From contig WRIM01000051.1 of NCBI GenBank assembly GCA_009782725.1, forward strand, positions 1 to 5,045: a stretch of DNA of 5,045 nt, given 5' to 3'. The notes below the pieces were generated by a model that did not search any database, had not been told where the DNA came from, and was given only the letters and a program-made list of their open reading frames with translations. The DNA comes from Alphaproteobacteria bacterium (GTDB lineage: Bacteria; Pseudomonadota; Alphaproteobacteria; Rs-D84). The translations under genes and the position numbers were made by a program. Position 1 is the stretch's first letter. Every line of letters starts with the position of its first letter. Below are positions 4,531 to 5,045 of the stretch, one piece after another.

Positions 4531-5045
4531 TTATTCCGACCTGTTTGGATATTCCCCGCGGTCAAGCGCGGCTGCGATTTCAAAATGCTTGATTTTCTTG
4601 GCCGACGTCTGGGGAAGTTCGTCTTCGGTTATGGCAAAATGATTAACCCATTTGTACGGGGCAATCATAAGGTTCGACGCTTTGATAAGCAAATTGATTT
4701 TGGTAATCGAAGTACCCGGCGCGACTTGGAATACTCCGTATGGGACGACTTTGCCTTTGACTTCGCGTTCCAATACCGCCGCCGCCAATATTTCATTGTT
4801 TTGAAGGTAAAGGTCTTCCAATTCGTCCGGATATACGTTCTTGCCGGATTCCAACACGATAACCTGCTTTTTGCGCCCCTTGATGACAAGTGTTCGTTTC
4901 GGCCCCCACATTCCCAAGTCGCCCGTTTTAAACCAACCGTCTTCAAACACATCGGCATTTGCGGCGTCATTCCCGACGTATCCGTCCATGACAAGGCTGC
5001 CGCGAACCCATACTTCTCCGACGCCGTTTTTATCCGGGTTATTGA
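4531..5045 (-). CDS. AMP-forming acyl-CoA ligase, C-terminal part (5' end outside window)
   Basis: The last 170 residues of an adenylate-forming (ANL superfamily) enzyme are present; full-length members usually have 500-650. These enzymes activate a carboxylic acid with ATP and usually transfer it to CoA. The fragment shows GEVWVRG (9-15), the FKTGD motif (38-42), the hinge and invariant Arg in IKGRKK (54-59), the long-chain acyl-CoA synthetase-like SGKNVYPDELE (66-76) and, near the C-terminus, LPQTSAKKIK with K150 at the catalytic lysine position. In the last motif the usual Gly before that Lys is replaced by Lys, which occurs in some long-chain acyl-CoA synthetases. A fatty-acid substrate is likely but cannot be proved without the N-terminal domain. 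It is the first visible gene of an operon with the S51 gene, 2 bp apart. Confidence 0.93.
   Translation of the reverse strand, partial: NNPDKNGVGEVWVRGSLVMDGYVGNDAANADVFEDGWFKTGDLGMWGPKRTLVIKGRKKQVIVLESGKNVYPDELEDLYLQNNEILAAAVLEREVKGKVVPYGVFQVAPGTSITKINLLIKASNLMIAPYKWVNHFAITEDELPQTSAKKIKHFEIAAALDRGEYPNRSE

Overview
The window looks like chromosomal DNA of a bacterium with a compact genome, possibly alphaproteobacterial. The HU protein (GRNPQTG arm, PKFKAGKALKDA tail) and the CCA-encoding tRNA-Lys resemble alphaproteobacterial versions. A palindromic element that reads as the QWIPAFAGMT-type peptide is also common in that group. Against this, the alanyl-tRNA synthetase is of the Borrelia/candidate-phyla type, so the lineage call is tentative. 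Housekeeping genes are mixed with small membrane proteins of unknown function, and the spacers are short and carry clear promoters and hairpin terminators.

Layout. 1-951 (minus): the first 317 codons of alaS, running off the left edge. 952-1065: a divergent promoter region with four tandem heptamers and a 19-bp inverted repeat centred on a perfect TATAAT. 1066-1575 (plus): an unrecognised membrane protein, probably read from a leaderless mRNA. 1572-1981: the HU gene with its own promoter, ribosome binding site and terminator. 1982-2279: no gene; a run of palindromes, beginning with a 98-bp composite inverted-repeat element. 2280-2702: a small single-pass membrane protein with a cytoplasmic Cys cluster and one canonical EF-hand loop, followed by a terminator. 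2740-2899: promoter, tRNA-Lys(TTT) and probable terminator. 2943-3530 (minus): a solitary PD-(D/E)XK nuclease-like protein resembling a restriction endonuclease, again with a leaderless-type promoter. 3607-3879 (plus): a DUF378 two-helix membrane protein and a terminator shared with the convergent operon. 3872-5045 (minus): a two-gene operon, the C-terminal part of an AMP-forming acyl-CoA ligase followed after 2 bp by an S51 (peptidase E-like) protein.

How the parts fit. Most plus-strand genes look like separate transcription units, each with its own promoter. Only the ligase and S51 gene form a visible operon. alaS, HU, the EF-hand gene and the DUF378 gene have good Shine-Dalgarno sequences. 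The membrane protein at 1066 and the nuclease at 3530 have none, and instead carry a -10 box exactly 7 nt before the ATG, which suggests two modes of translation start. No CRISPR array, insertion sequence or complete multi-gene defence system is visible. The most unusual items are the EF-hand/Cys protein, the orphan nuclease, the palindrome cluster and the leaderless-type promoters.
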